Below, piece by piece: positions 33,355 through 44,181 of a stretch of DNA of 64,000 bases. Location of the stretch: assembly GCF_012489685.1 (NCBI RefSeq), contig NC_080043.1, positions 14,130,223 to 14,194,222 of the forward strand, in the 5' to 3' direction. The notes below the pieces were generated by a model that ran no database searches, was not told the origin of the DNA, and saw nothing but the letters and a program-made list of their open reading frames with translations. The stretch comes from Lotus japonicus (taxonomy: Eukaryota; Streptophyta; Magnoliopsida; Fabales; Fabaceae). Position 1 is the stretch's first letter. Each line of letters begins with the position of its first letter. The position numbers and the translations under genes are program-made.

Positions 33355-34330
33355 ATACATAAATAATTTTACTTAATATTTAAACAATAAAAGCTGAACA
33401 AGGGAAGAAAACTGGTAAAAAAAACCGGCTATAACCGGTCTGGAAATGGTCCAAAACAGCTGGATGACCTGCTCAGCAGGTCACCCACTATATAAAGATC
33501 ATTTCCTCTCTTCCTCACCCAAAACCCTAGCCGCTGCCTCTCTCCTTCTCTGAAATCTCGTCTGCTTCCTCCTCTCTTCTTCTTCTTCTTCTTCTTCTTC
33601 TTCTTCTTCTTCTTCTTCTTCTTCTTCTTCTTCTTCTTCTTCTTCTTCTTCTTCTTCTTCTTCTTCTTCTTCTTCTTCTTCCTCCCTTTCTCCCTTCTCT
33701 CTAAAACCCTAGCCGCTACTCTTACCGTTCTTCCCCTAATCCTTTTCTTCCTCTGATTTTTTCCTCTTCATTTGCTGTTCTTCAAACCGTATTCTTCTTC
33801 TTCCACTCCTCTGGTCCCCTCCACCATTTTCGCCCCCAAACGATCCTAAACTCTAATTTTCGCCCCCTACAAATCCAAAACCCTCATTTTTCTCCAAATC
33901 CGAGTTAAGAACCACCTGGATCGGAGATTTTTACAATCTGAGCTACACAAGCAACGATTTTTTCACCAAAATCCGAGTCAAGAAGCACCTGGATCGGACA
34001 TTTTAGGCTCTGAGGTATGTTAAAATCAAATTTTTACTTGATTTTGTTCTTTTAATATTTTCATTCACTGAATCCTTCTCCTCTCCCTTCTAGATCATCT
34101 CCCTGTCAACCAAATGTGACATGCAAGCCTCTGAAGATGGAGTTTTTTTTTTTCATGTAAATATCAATATGCAGGGTAAAAGAACAATTTTTTACTGCAA
34201 AGTTTGATTTTTTATGTAAAGATGTATTGTTATAAGATCAATATCAGTTCTTATATGTATTGCTATAAGATGTATGCTAACCTCTTTGATGAGCGATTCT
34301 GTGTGTTATGATTTTTAATTCAATGATTTA
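33355..34330 (+). repeat. Captured promoter/leader module, copy A
   Basis: From the left: ACCGGT repeats, the perfect 17-bp palindrome GACCTGCTCAGCAGGTC (33466-33482), ACTATATAAAG, AAACCCTAGCCGC leader text, a TTC microsatellite, a second AAACCCTAGCCGC, two ACCTGGATCGGA repeats, and a CTGAG|GTATGTT splice-donor-like site near 34014. This is the design of a housekeeping-gene promoter and 5' UTR with its intron (telo-box AAACCCTA). No protein exon follows. Copy B is at 36450-38540. Confidence 0.6.
33576..33681 (+). repeat. (TTC)n microsatellite
   Basis: About 35 uninterrupted CTT/TTC units lie in the leader of module A. Module B has only about 8 at the same place. Confidence 0.95.
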
Positions 34331-36449
34331 TAAAATTAATAAATTTATTTATACACCATTAACTTTATCGAAACATTGGTGAGGTTAAACTAATTATTAA
34401 CTTTAGTGTATATAGTATATAAAATATATGGACATTTGAAGTTTTTACATACGTGTGATGCACATATGCAAGGAAAAGACAATATACAATTATACATATT
34501 TAGTTGAATAATTTATTAAGGTGAATAAATTAACTAATTTACCAATAATTTTTAATATTTTAACATATATTAAGAAAACTACACCCACCCCTAAGAAAAG
34601 ACTCAAGAGAGCATCTCCAACCCAAGTTCCTTATTTTGGTTTCTTAAACACTATTCTGCACTATTTTTATGGGCTCATACTGCCACATAGGTTTAGCCAA
34701 TATATATGTCACAATACCTCACATCAGTACTGAGTATCAATGGAGCAAACACTCCTTCAGCAACCCACCTGACTTTTGTCAAGCTTGAGAACACGTGGGC
34801 TCTTATGCACCTACATCCAAAAGTGCATATTGAAGATGGCAAGGTAGTGACAATTCCTTGGTTGCTCCAAAACCTCATTGTTCTTCACCCAACAACTATG
34901 ATTTATAAATTTCAGTACGATTTCTCTTCCACTACCTTTTACGACACATTCCTTTTGAGATGCCTCTAAAAAGAGTGAAAACAAATATAGATAAATAAGA
35001 TGGAATATGAATTGAGGGTCTGCTCTATTGCTAAGAAAGCAAATAATTCTTGCTGGCATAGAAAGATTAACAAAACATTGAGTTGTTCTTCCAGAAATTG
35101 AAAATCATTGTTGCCTCATTCTTTTCTCTTTGTGGTTGATTTGACTCTAGTATTAGGGTTTAATGTTCACAGAAAAAGCTTCAGTTCAGCAAACTGTTTG
35201 TTAAGATAATGTCAGGTGGAGAAAAAAATAGAGAAAAAAATCTATGAGGAAGAAATTATGCATCTTAGTTCAAAAAATTTGAGCACGATACTAAAATACA
35301 TGGCCAACCATTCTATAAGAAAATTCAAAATTTGAGGTTATAAACAACACTTAATAAAATGTTTATAAACTAATATTTTCCTTTTCTGCCTACTTACATT
35401 AGCAAACAGTCAACATTACCCACTTGATCATAAAACATTAAAACTGAAACAATAAAAATTAAGATCATATTTAAATGAAAGGAAGCAAAAATATGGTTCA
35501 TTCACAATCTTCATAGTTGTGCTTACCCACTATTATATAAAACATTATAGATTAAATTGATCCCACTACTTCGATCAATAATAGGTAAAAAGCATTCGTC
35601 CATCACAGTTAGTGCAATAGCTAGCTTGGAATTGCATTCGAACCCTGTATCATTCACACTTAACCCTTCTGATCCCCTACGTCAAATTAGTCCTATCACT
35701 TCGGCTAACATTCAAAAAAACCCTAACTTTCACTTCATATTGAATTTCAAAGCTAAATAATATGGTTCTATGGATCAGGTTCTATAATCCTAGTATATCA
35801 TATAAAACTAATAAACGATTTAAATTTTTTCTTTTAATTGAAATAAAACAATCACTAAAAAAATATAATACTAAAATAAAGTACGACAATGAATAAACGC
35901 TTTAAATTTTTATTCACACTTGAATGGTCATTATTTTAAACAAAAATAATTATAATTTGTTATAAAGAAATCATAATAAAAAAATACAATAAACTTTAAG
36001 CTTAAATCATTATTAAAAAACCTATCAGCTATTGGAATAAGCTCCTTTATAAGAAAATTTTCTAGAACTTTTAAGCTAGTCAAATTAGTTTAAAGCTAGT
36101 GAAAAAAAGTTATAAGTTAACTAAAATAACATACCAAACATAGCCATAAAAAGTAAATTATACAATTTTTACATATGATCAACATAAAAATGATAAAGAA
36201 GATTAATATGAAAGTAATTAATTATAGCAAAATGAATTTATAAAAAATAACAAACTTATGTACTAAATTCAAATATGCTTACAAAAAACTAAATTCAAAT
36301 ATAAGAACATCTAAAGAAAAAAGAAGAAGCAATTAATACTTAAATTTTCCAAGCTTGCTTCCTTCGAAATACTCGCACAAATTTAATGTCTCACAGATGA
36401 TCAAATTTCCTGTCCCAATACCTACAATAAGTAAAAATTAATTTAAAGA
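34331..36449. other. Helitron 2 interior, AT-rich filler
   Basis: No family is recognised. 34605-34700 has the CATCTCCAACCC text often found at ends of plant MITEs, but no partner end was seen. Confidence 0.4.
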
Positions 36450-38540
36450 TTATTTAAAAAAAATTAATTTTACTTAATATTTAAAATAATAAATACTGAA
36501 AAAAGGGAGAAAACCGGTCAAAACTTAAAAAAAACCGGCTCTAACCGGTCAAAACCGGTCTGGAACCGGTCAACAATAGTTCGATGACCTGCTCAGCAGG
36601 TCACCCACTATATAATGTTGATTCCACTCTTTCTCACCCCAAAAACCCTATTGGCTTTTACAATTATTACCTTCACCGAATAGAATCCTTGTCCCATTTT
36701 TCTAACTCTGCTTACGTTCTTCTATTTTTTTTCAAGGTTACCAAACTTTTGCCACTCTTGGAGTCTTGGTATATTTATTTGTTTATTAGAACTTTAAGTA
36801 CTTTAGGAGTTTAGGTTGTTACGTTATATATTTTTTTAACAAACAAATAGTTATAGTTATATATCAATGCAAGATTAAAAAAAAAAGTAGCTAGTAGATA
36901 TTCTATTTTGGGTCGATTAAAATTGGTTGTGTTTTGGTTTTTGAAAGACAATTAGTTTTGTTGAGTTATAATTGTTTTCTTGTCAAGCTTTTGAATTTTA
37001 AAATTTTTTTATTTTACAGATATAGTAGTATTTTATTTATAAATAATATATCATTAAAATTTTTAAAAACACTTATGATAGTTGATAATATTTGTTATGT
37101 TAGTCTTTTTGGAATCTTGAATTATAAATATTGTTTATGATATCTTGTATTACTTTTTTTTTTGTTACATCTATCTATCTATATATTATTACTTTGAAGC
37201 TACTATTTTTGTGTGTATACTAATTTTAATTCTAATTATGTTGTGTATTGTAGTGAAGGAACTTCAGATAAGGCCCAACCCAAAGCCATCGTTCAGAAAA
37301 AAAAAAACAAAAAACCCCTAACTCATATAAATACTCTCATTTACACAAACCCTAAAAAACCTTCAGCCGTTTCTCTTCTCTTCTCCTCTCCAGAACCTTC
37401 AGCCGTTTCTTCCTTTCTCTTCTTCCCTTCCCACTTTCTCTTCAAACCCTAGCCGCCACCCAACCAGAATCCCTCCTCCCACCATGACTACAACCTCATC
37501 TCATCTCTTCTCCACAAAAACCCTAGCCGCCCTCTCTCTCTCTCTCTCTCTCTCATATATCTGACGTCCCCATCATCATCATCTTCTTCTTCTTCTTCTT
37601 CTTCCTCCCTTTCTCCTTCTCATCTTCCCGTTCTCCCCCTCATCCTCTCTTCCCCTTCTTTTTTCCTCTTCTTATACTGTTCTTCAAACCCGATTCTTCT
37701 TCTTCTTCCTCATTTTCGCCCCCAACCGATCCAAAACCTTAACTTTCGCCCCTACCGATCAAAAACCCTCATTTTTCTCCAAAACCGAGTTAAGAAGCAC
37801 CTGGATCGGAGATTTTTAATGCATGCAAGGCTCGTTGCTATCCAAGCAACGATTTTTTCACCAAAATCCGAGGGAAGAAGCACCTGGATCGGACATTTAA
37901 GGCTCTGAGGTATGTAAAAATCAAATTTTTACTTGATTTTGTTTGTTTAAAATTTGCACTAACTGAATCCCTCTCCTCTCCCTTCCAGATCATCTCCCTG
38001 TCAACCAAACTGGACGTGCAAGCCAACCTCTGAAGATGGATTTTTTTTTCATGTAAATATCAATATTCAGTGTAAAAGAACGATTTTTTACTGTAAAGTT
38101 TGATTTTTTTATGTAAAGTTTGGATTTTTATTAATACTGCTATAAGATGTATGCTAAATGCTAACCTCTTTAATGCTCATTTTCTCCTGCTTGTTGATGC
38201 AAGTTTGCCTCTACTGTAAAGTTTGATTTTTTTATGTAAAGTTTGGATTTTTTATGTAAAGTGAATGATGGGAGTAGAGTAGAGTCATGGAAGGTGGTAG
38301 GGCTGATTGAACAGGTGAACACGGGGAAGGAGGAAAGTGATGCATGAATAGTGCAATGAATAGTGCTCTTAGCTGGAATCAGGACTTTGAAAATAGCCTT
38401 TAGATTAGCAGTTGAAATCAACGGCCAGGATTTAATTTCCCTTATGAATAGTGCTTTTGAAACTGCCCATTAAGTAGATGTAGATATCAGTTCTTATATG
38501 TATTGCTATAAGATGTATGCTAACCTCTTTGATGATCCTT
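36450..38540 (+). repeat. Captured promoter/leader module, copy B
   Basis: It repeats copy A: ACCGGTC repeats, the same 17-bp palindrome at 36586-36602, ACTATATAATG, then after about 650 bases of other sequence AAGGCCCAACCC (site II-like), AAACCCTAGCCGC, the paired ACCTGGATCGGA and CTGAG|GTATGT. The 37255-37450 part adds a TATAAATAC box. Fragments of the intron part recur again near 38480-38590. Confidence 0.6.
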
Positions 38541-39491
38541 TCCTTCTCCTTCTGCTTGTATCCTTTTGTTGATGCAATTTTGCCTCTACTTCTCCTTCTA
38601 CTTTCTCATCACCTTCTCTTCTGCTTTATACTCTAGTTGATGCTTGCTTCTTCCTCTACTTACTTTCTCCTCTGACCTGAGAAAGTGAATGATGGGAGTG
38701 GAGTTGTTGGAAGCGTATGGAAGGGAGAAGTTCCTGGCAGTGGCAGTGTAGTTGGTGGTGGCGTGTGAACAGTGTGTGTAAGAGAGACACTGCAGGTGAT
38801 GTGTGGTTAGGTGAGGAGGAGAATCAGCTGTTGGATTAGAAGTTGAAATCAATGGTTCATATTGAAAGTGAGGCAAAAAAAAGTCTCACAAGTGAGTGGC
38901 CAAGATTAGAGTGAAAATGGAGAGAGATTGGAATAGACGGCTCAGATTCATAGTTCTCTTATGAATAGTAAATTCTTGTCTTTCTTTTAAGTTGTAGTAG
39001 ATTGAGGGACCTAAAATATTTAAGCCTTCGTATATACAAATAGTTGGACAGTTATTAAACACGTCGGTGATTAGACAACAAGTTTAAGGTAAATGTTGTA
39101 TTCTCTATGCACTTTAAAGTGCGCAAGTAGCTCTTATGAAAGTAGGCTGTTATAGCTTTTAAAAAAGTGATTATAAGCCTAAAACGGATAAAAGATGAAG
39201 GAGTTATGACCATTACAAATTAAGCGAAGAACTTTAATTAAAATCTAAAAGACATAACTCGTAACGGGCATAACTCCAAGCCAAGAAAAAATGAATATAA
39301 TGAAGATGATGATGAGATAAAAGTGAAAGCGAGGCTAGGAAATAAATGCTTTTTATTTTCCTTCAACAATCCAAGCCCTTGGACCGAGTGCTGCCACGTG
39401 AAATTGAGCTTCCCTCTTTGATGTTCCTCGCGGTATCCGTGGGGCAATAAAATATTCAACACTCATGCAGTATTTAATTCCAAGCCCCCTT

Positions 39492-39498
39492 TATAAAA
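39492..39498 (+). promoter_or_regulatory. TATA box of dirigent 4
   Basis: TATAAAA is 57 bases before ATG 39555. A CACGTG G-box core lies at about 39396, in a segment conserved at 32388. Confidence 0.75.
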
Positions 39499-39554
39499 CA
39501 AGTGGTCCCTGTTTATATTAGGGACAAGCTCATTGTTGTGTCTTACAAGTTACA

Positions 39555-40130
39555 ATGGCTGTTCCTGTTGCTCTTAGCTTCTTCCTTCTCTTATCTCTCA
39601 CCCTCTTTTCTCCAACCCATGGACGAGTTTTCTCACAAAATTCCCACATCAAATTACCATCAGAATCAGAATCTCCTCTAAGAAACAAACTAACCCACCT
39701 CCACTTCTACTACCACGACATCAGAAACAGCAACAACCCCACAATTGTCCAAATCATTGACACCCCTAAGAACGTTCCAAATGGGTTTGGTTCCACTTTT
39801 GTGATGGATGATGCCATGACAGAAGGGCCAGAACTGAGTTCCAAGCAGATTGGAAGAGCTCAGGGTTTGTTTGGTTTGGCTTCTTTGCAGGATCTTGGGA
39901 TGTTCATGTTGACAAATTTTGCTTTCACAGAGGGTAGTGAGTATGCAGGGAGCACGCTCAGCATGGTTGGGAGGAATCCCATATCGGAGCAGAATAGAGA
40001 AATGGCTATTGTTGGTGGTACTGGAGTGTTTAGGTTTGCTAGTGGCTATGCCATTGCAAATAGTCTTAATTCTGTTTCTACCCCTGAGCATTTTATTGTG
40101 GAGTATAATGTCACTGTTTCTCATGCCTGA
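39555..40130 (+). CDS. Dirigent protein 4
   Basis: A single-exon frame of 191 residues. A signal peptide spans residues 1-23 (ALSFFLLLSLTLF core). Motifs: FYYHDIRNSNNPT, TFVMDDAMTEGP, QIGRAQGLFGLAS, TEGSEYAGSTLSMVGRN and MAIVGGTGVFRFASGYA. Like its relatives it should act in the apoplast in coupling of phenolic radicals. It is the closest in-window kin of the gene at 30099, and their upstream segments are also shared. The 3' flank has no insertion. Its TATA and G-box look intact, so it is likely expressed. Confidence 0.93.
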   Translation: MAVPVALSFFLLLSLTLFSPTHGRVFSQNSHIKLPSESESPLRNKLTHLHFYYHDIRNSNNPTIVQIIDTPKNVPNGFGSTFVMDDAMTEGPELSSKQIGRAQGLFGLASLQDLGMFMLTNFAFTEGSEYAGSTLSMVGRNPISEQNREMAIVGGTGVFRFASGYAIANSLNSVSTPEHFIVEYNVTVSHA

Positions 40131-40785
40131 AATGCCCTTTGTTAAGATATTTACTAGAGAAGAGATGCTTACTAGTGGTAGTGTACTTGTCAATAAATGG
40201 CTGAAGCTTGCCCTGTGTTTTTGTCAATTTTAATGAAGTTTGCATATATACTAATGCTATATCTCATACTTAGTGCTCTGCATCCAGATTCATTGCAAAT
40301 TTGCAATCATCTTTTCATGCACTTACTTAATATAAGTCATTAGATTTATATAGGATGGTTAATATTTAATCTCACTTAATATGATATAAATAAACCATCG
40401 GATCTTAATCAAACGACTGTATTTGTGACTGCAGTGCAGTCAACGGCCGTATAAGTGAAACAAAATCTAAGAAGAAAATTGACGAATGCACATTTATTTC
40501 GCCCACACCCACATCAATCGCAGGTGTGGAGTGTTGTGACCACCCGAAAACTTGGGATAGCAAGAATGTGATAGCAGGATGGTCTTGAAACGATGGCTGT
40601 CAAAGGTTTGGGAAGAGAAAGAAGATAAAATCTCATTCGCGCTTGAGAAAGAAAGAAGAGGAAGCCTTGTTGTGGAGGCTGAGGCGTGTGACTATGTTTT
40701 TCATTTAGGGTTGTTTTCTTGCGGGTGGTTTTTTTTTTTGAAACTATAGAAACACCCCTAAACTACCTACTTTGGGCTTTAAGTT
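40131..40785. other. Dirigent 4 3' flank and spacer
   Basis: No gene seen. The sequence from about 40790 is the left start of the block duplicated at 45295. Confidence 0.5.
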
Positions 40786-41069
40786 AAAGGCATTTTCGTA
40801 AAGTTGGGTGGTCTTTCCTGTCCGATTGCGATTCCACACGAATATCCAAAAAACCAGCTGTGATGGCGAATTGAGATGTGGTGTGCCATGCCATCTCAGG
40901 AGGTAGGGGCAACATGATGCACGATTCTGATAACTAAGGTTACATGATAATAAAATGAGTTTGGAACATTTACACGCTTAAGCAAATAACTAAATAGTAA
41001 ATGAACCCTAGTGTCCCTTTTTAATGTGCACTAATAAATTATTCTTGCCTATAATTGAGACATATTCAT

Positions 41070-42268
41070 CTTCTATACCTTCCAGGCTGATACAGAAAAG
41101 AGTGACTTATCATTCCAGCACACAAACAAACATTTATTTTCTTGAAGAAGCTTATATCCATTTCCATAGCCATGTAATTCCTTTTTTGCCTGCATCATCC
41201 AGTCAATTCAAGCCTTGGGATCCAAGTCTCAAGTTTCTCATGGCTCTCTTTTCTCTCAACCCCTTCACATGAAACAATGTTCTTTATTTCATCCCCTAAT
41301 AAAGTCCTCTCCAGCATGACTCTCTCCACAACTGTTTCTAAAACAGTTGATTCCAAGCATTTGAAAAATGTCCCATAAAATTCCAATGCTTTGTCAACCC
41401 TTTCTGTCAAAGAAGAACCATTAACATTGGACTCTTGTTCAGTAATCACCACCAGTCTAGGTTGGAGCTTCCTCAGGCCATTTAGAAAGCATTCCATCTT
41501 GGGTGAAGAAGCACAGAGGAAATGACAACAGAGATAAATCAGGACTCTGGTTCATCATTTTTTCCCCAAGGACCTCCTTTAATGTGCTCTGATTCATTGA
41601 TTCCAGTGGGGTGTTCCTGCAGCTGGACAGAGACAGAACCAGAAAAGTTAGGTAAGAGAGGCGAAAATTTAATATATTAAGCCAAATTAACAATTACTAG
41701 TTGGAAGAGACAGTGTAGAAATTCTATGGGGGACGATTATAACATTTGAATACTATTCTTATTGGGAAAAAAAATTATCTTTGGGGGAGAGTCCCCCATT
41801 TCCTCACTATGTAGGTTTGCCTTTGCAGTTGGCCATTGAATCATCAGTGGCCAGAAGAGAGTGAAGCTGAAGCACTGAGCTGATAGCAAGAGGTTCTCCT
41901 TTCTCTACAGGAAATCTTTCAAGGTCAAGATTCTCCAAAGAGCTCACAATAGCATTGAATTGGAGATGGAGATTCAACTCTTGGGCTGCAACCCCCAAGT
42001 GAATGGCCATTTGCTCTAAGACTTCCTTCTTCTCATGAATGCCTGTAATTTTCAGAAGTAGTGGCTTCTTTTGATGATCTTTTAGTTTTAACCTTTGCAT
42101 GAGGTAAATCCACTGAGCAGCCTCTGATGCACTGAGATCAATGACATGGATCACTTTCATGGCTTTAGCAATGGCATGACTTGAGATCACATAAGCAATC
42201 TTCAAAAATGGATAAAACTGAAAGAATAAATTCTTGACTACTAGTTCTTCAGGGGATAGCACCATCAA
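41070..42268 (-). pseudogene. GRAS (SCL3-type) pseudogene
   Basis: It is a copy of the gene at 45588. The N-terminus is cut at 42268 (its first match is EELVVKNLFFQFYPFLK), so about 95 residues are missing. VIHVIDLSASEAAQW is kept. After DDSMANCKGKP a ~170-bp stretch (41640-41815) without homology puts in stops. About 31 bases present in the paralog (45742-45772 region) are lost near 41205, shifting the frame before the C-terminal SAW part. The last part, to SAWKV, reaches 41070. No promoter is left. Confidence 0.88.
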
Positions 42269-42269
42269 A

Positions 42270-42570
42270 TGTTCAGGCGCTCGGGTGGCACTTATTATGG
42301 GGAAGGCTACATACGAAACAGAACCTGAATTTTAGGAGAGCACTACCGATTGATGTGTCTTTGAGGTGTGTGTTATGTCTGAGTGCAGATAAGTCCCTAG
42401 ACCACCCAATGTTGCTCTGTTACTCTGTTAGCGTTCCTCCTATTTGCTAGCTGTAGGGGAGGTTATGTGTAGTGTAACAACTTTTAAATTCTCATTTTGT
42501 ACAGTTTTTTCTGGGTTGAGGTATACCCTTTTCCCTCATATTAATATTAACTACTTTGGCTTACCAAAAA
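42270..42570 (+). mobile_element. LINE 3' fragment
   Basis: Text such as GGGTTGAGGTATACCC, then TTAATATTAACTACTTTGG and ACCAAAAAAC, has the form of the 3' UTR of plant L1-type LINEs. It abuts the broken end of the GRAS pseudogene. Confidence 0.5.
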
Positions 42571-42810
42571 ACAATCGTGAGCATCACCTTGGTTCATTTA
42601 AACATCCTGTGGGTCCATAATATTCCAAACGTCACAAAGACTTATTTCAGTGGATAAAAAGCTTAGGAACTCATGGATTTCAACATGCAAAATGTTAATC
42701 TTAAGCAATTTGAAAATCATATAATATTACACTCTTTTTTTTTCCTACTAAAGTAAACCATCAGACTCAGAGCCACTTAAAACAACCTAAGAACAACTTC
42801 ATCATAATAC

Positions 42811-43249
42811 TCAAACATGCATCACAGACACATTGTACTCAACAATCGCAACACCAGAAGTAACGTTAAACATATAAGTCTTAGCCAAAGCAAAGCCCCT
42901 TGCAAATCTAAATACCCCACTACCTCCAACAACAGGCATTTCCCTAACTTTTTCCATAACAGCATTCCTCCCAAGAATGCTGACGGTGCTGCCATTGTAT
43001 ACACCCTCAGCATTGTATACCGGTGGAACCTTTTGGAGGTCCAACAATTTGCATAGTGGTCGGGTTTTTACTAGTTAGGTTGTCATGGAAATAGAAGTGG
43101 AATTGGGTGAGTTTTTCCATGGGTTTTGCAGATGGAGAAGCAAGAGACTGCTCCGTAAACACTTCACTAGTTGAAGTTAAGGGGCTTGACATGATAATGA
43201 TAATAGTGAGATGAAAGGCAAAGAGGAAACTAAGGAGTGAAGCCATCAT
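42811..43249 (-). pseudogene. Dirigent 5, internally deleted inverted copy
   Basis: It starts MMASLL at 43249 and ends with NVSVMHV and stop at 42811, nearly the same as the genes at 19387 and 24481. Between PPKGSTG and GVYNGST about 150 bases, coding for FMMDDPLTEGP to FVFIE, are missing and replaced by about 14 bases (GTATACAATGCTGA) copied from adjacent text, which also shifts the frame. The core of the barrel is gone, so the gene is dead. Its TATA box (TATAAATA, minus, near 43303) is intact. Confidence 0.9.
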
Positions 43250-43398
43250 AGTACAATTTTCCTCTATGTTAGCCAATGGTAGCTACTAGCTAGGAACCAG
43301 TTATTTATAGGCAGGCAGAAGCTTAAGGATATTCTCCACTTTAAAAAGGTCTTATTAATTGTAAATTGAGTAGACTTATTTGAGTTTCATTACTTGAC

Positions 43399-43586
43399 GA
43401 GTAATGATATATACACACCTCATTATTTATACACTTCATTTTCACCTATTTTTATTTCTATCTCTCTCCTCTTATCATCTATCACCATCTTATACTTTCT
43501 CTCTCTTACTTTTTCTTTTATTCATATCTCTCTCCTCCTTCACCTCTTTCCACCTCAATTTAGAGGTGTGGACAAATAATTATTGA
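43399..43586. mobile_element. MITE with 8-bp target duplication (hAT-like)
   Basis: The 188-bp insert is flanked by TACTTGAC (43391-43398 and 43587-43594); the paralogs upstream of 19387 and 24481 are uninterrupted here. Sub-terminal ACACACCTC and GAGGTGTGG are inverted. An 8-bp duplication fits hAT elements. 32083-32265 is kin. Confidence 0.7.
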
Positions 43587-44092
43587 TACTTGACTTGTGA
43601 AACTTTTTATACCAAATTTGGTGTGAAGTTAAAAGAGAAAATAATTCATTGTGGAGGATTATATATATGTAGTAGCTAATTTGTTTGAAAATTGTACAAC
43701 ATACATCTTTAAAAAGTATTCCAAATAAATTTTTGTTGAAGTTACATTCCAAATAACACAGTCCATTTTGATATTGTCGGTCTCTTAATCTTTTGATATT
43801 GTCAGTCTCTTAATCTTTCATGTCATGTATAATCAAATAAGATTCTAGTTTACTGAATTAAGGCACCAAATTATATGAGAAAAGAAAGTTGGTGTACCTA
43901 TCTTGAAAAAAATATTGATCTTTAATATGATGTTGGTATCATTATAATTATTATCATTATGATAATTATTATTATTGTTGTTGTTGATGATGATGATAGT
44001 TGTTAATATTTATATTATTGATAAATAAGATGTTGATAAATTAAAAAAGAAAACAAAAATTATATCTTTGAGATGGTATGAATAATTACGTG

Positions 44093-44181
44093 TCCTCGAG
44101 GACTTATGGGTTGGGTATATAGGGGGAGCTGTAGGGATCGATTCCTGCCGGGTGTAATTTATCTTTCCGATGTAAAAAAAA
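44093..44181 (+). mobile_element. SINE, 5'-truncated
   Basis: The 89-bp insert has a Pol III B-box-like GGATCGATTCC, an A tail and a 13-bp target duplication GAATAATTACGTG (44080-44092 and 44182-44194). The paralogous site at 21846-21862 is empty. Confidence 0.8.

Larger units (their letters stand above)
32565..39001 (-). mobile_element. Non-autonomous Helitron 2 (6.4 kb)
   Basis: Read on the minus strand it begins TCTACTACAACTTAAAAG at 39001 and ends CTAG at 32565-32568, with host A on the left and T on the right, as for insertion between A and T. A hairpin with CCGTGC and GCACGG stems (32584-32598) lies shortly before CTAG. The right flank from 39002 and the left flank to 32564 are parts of one dirigent upstream segment that is contiguous at 29480-29660. 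No Rep/helicase frame is present. The interior holds two related promoter-plus-leader modules. Confidence 0.75.

Noticed and set aside
33570..33690. TTC tract as a CRISPR-like or coding repeat
   Set aside because: It is a simple trinucleotide microsatellite with no spacers and no coding frame.
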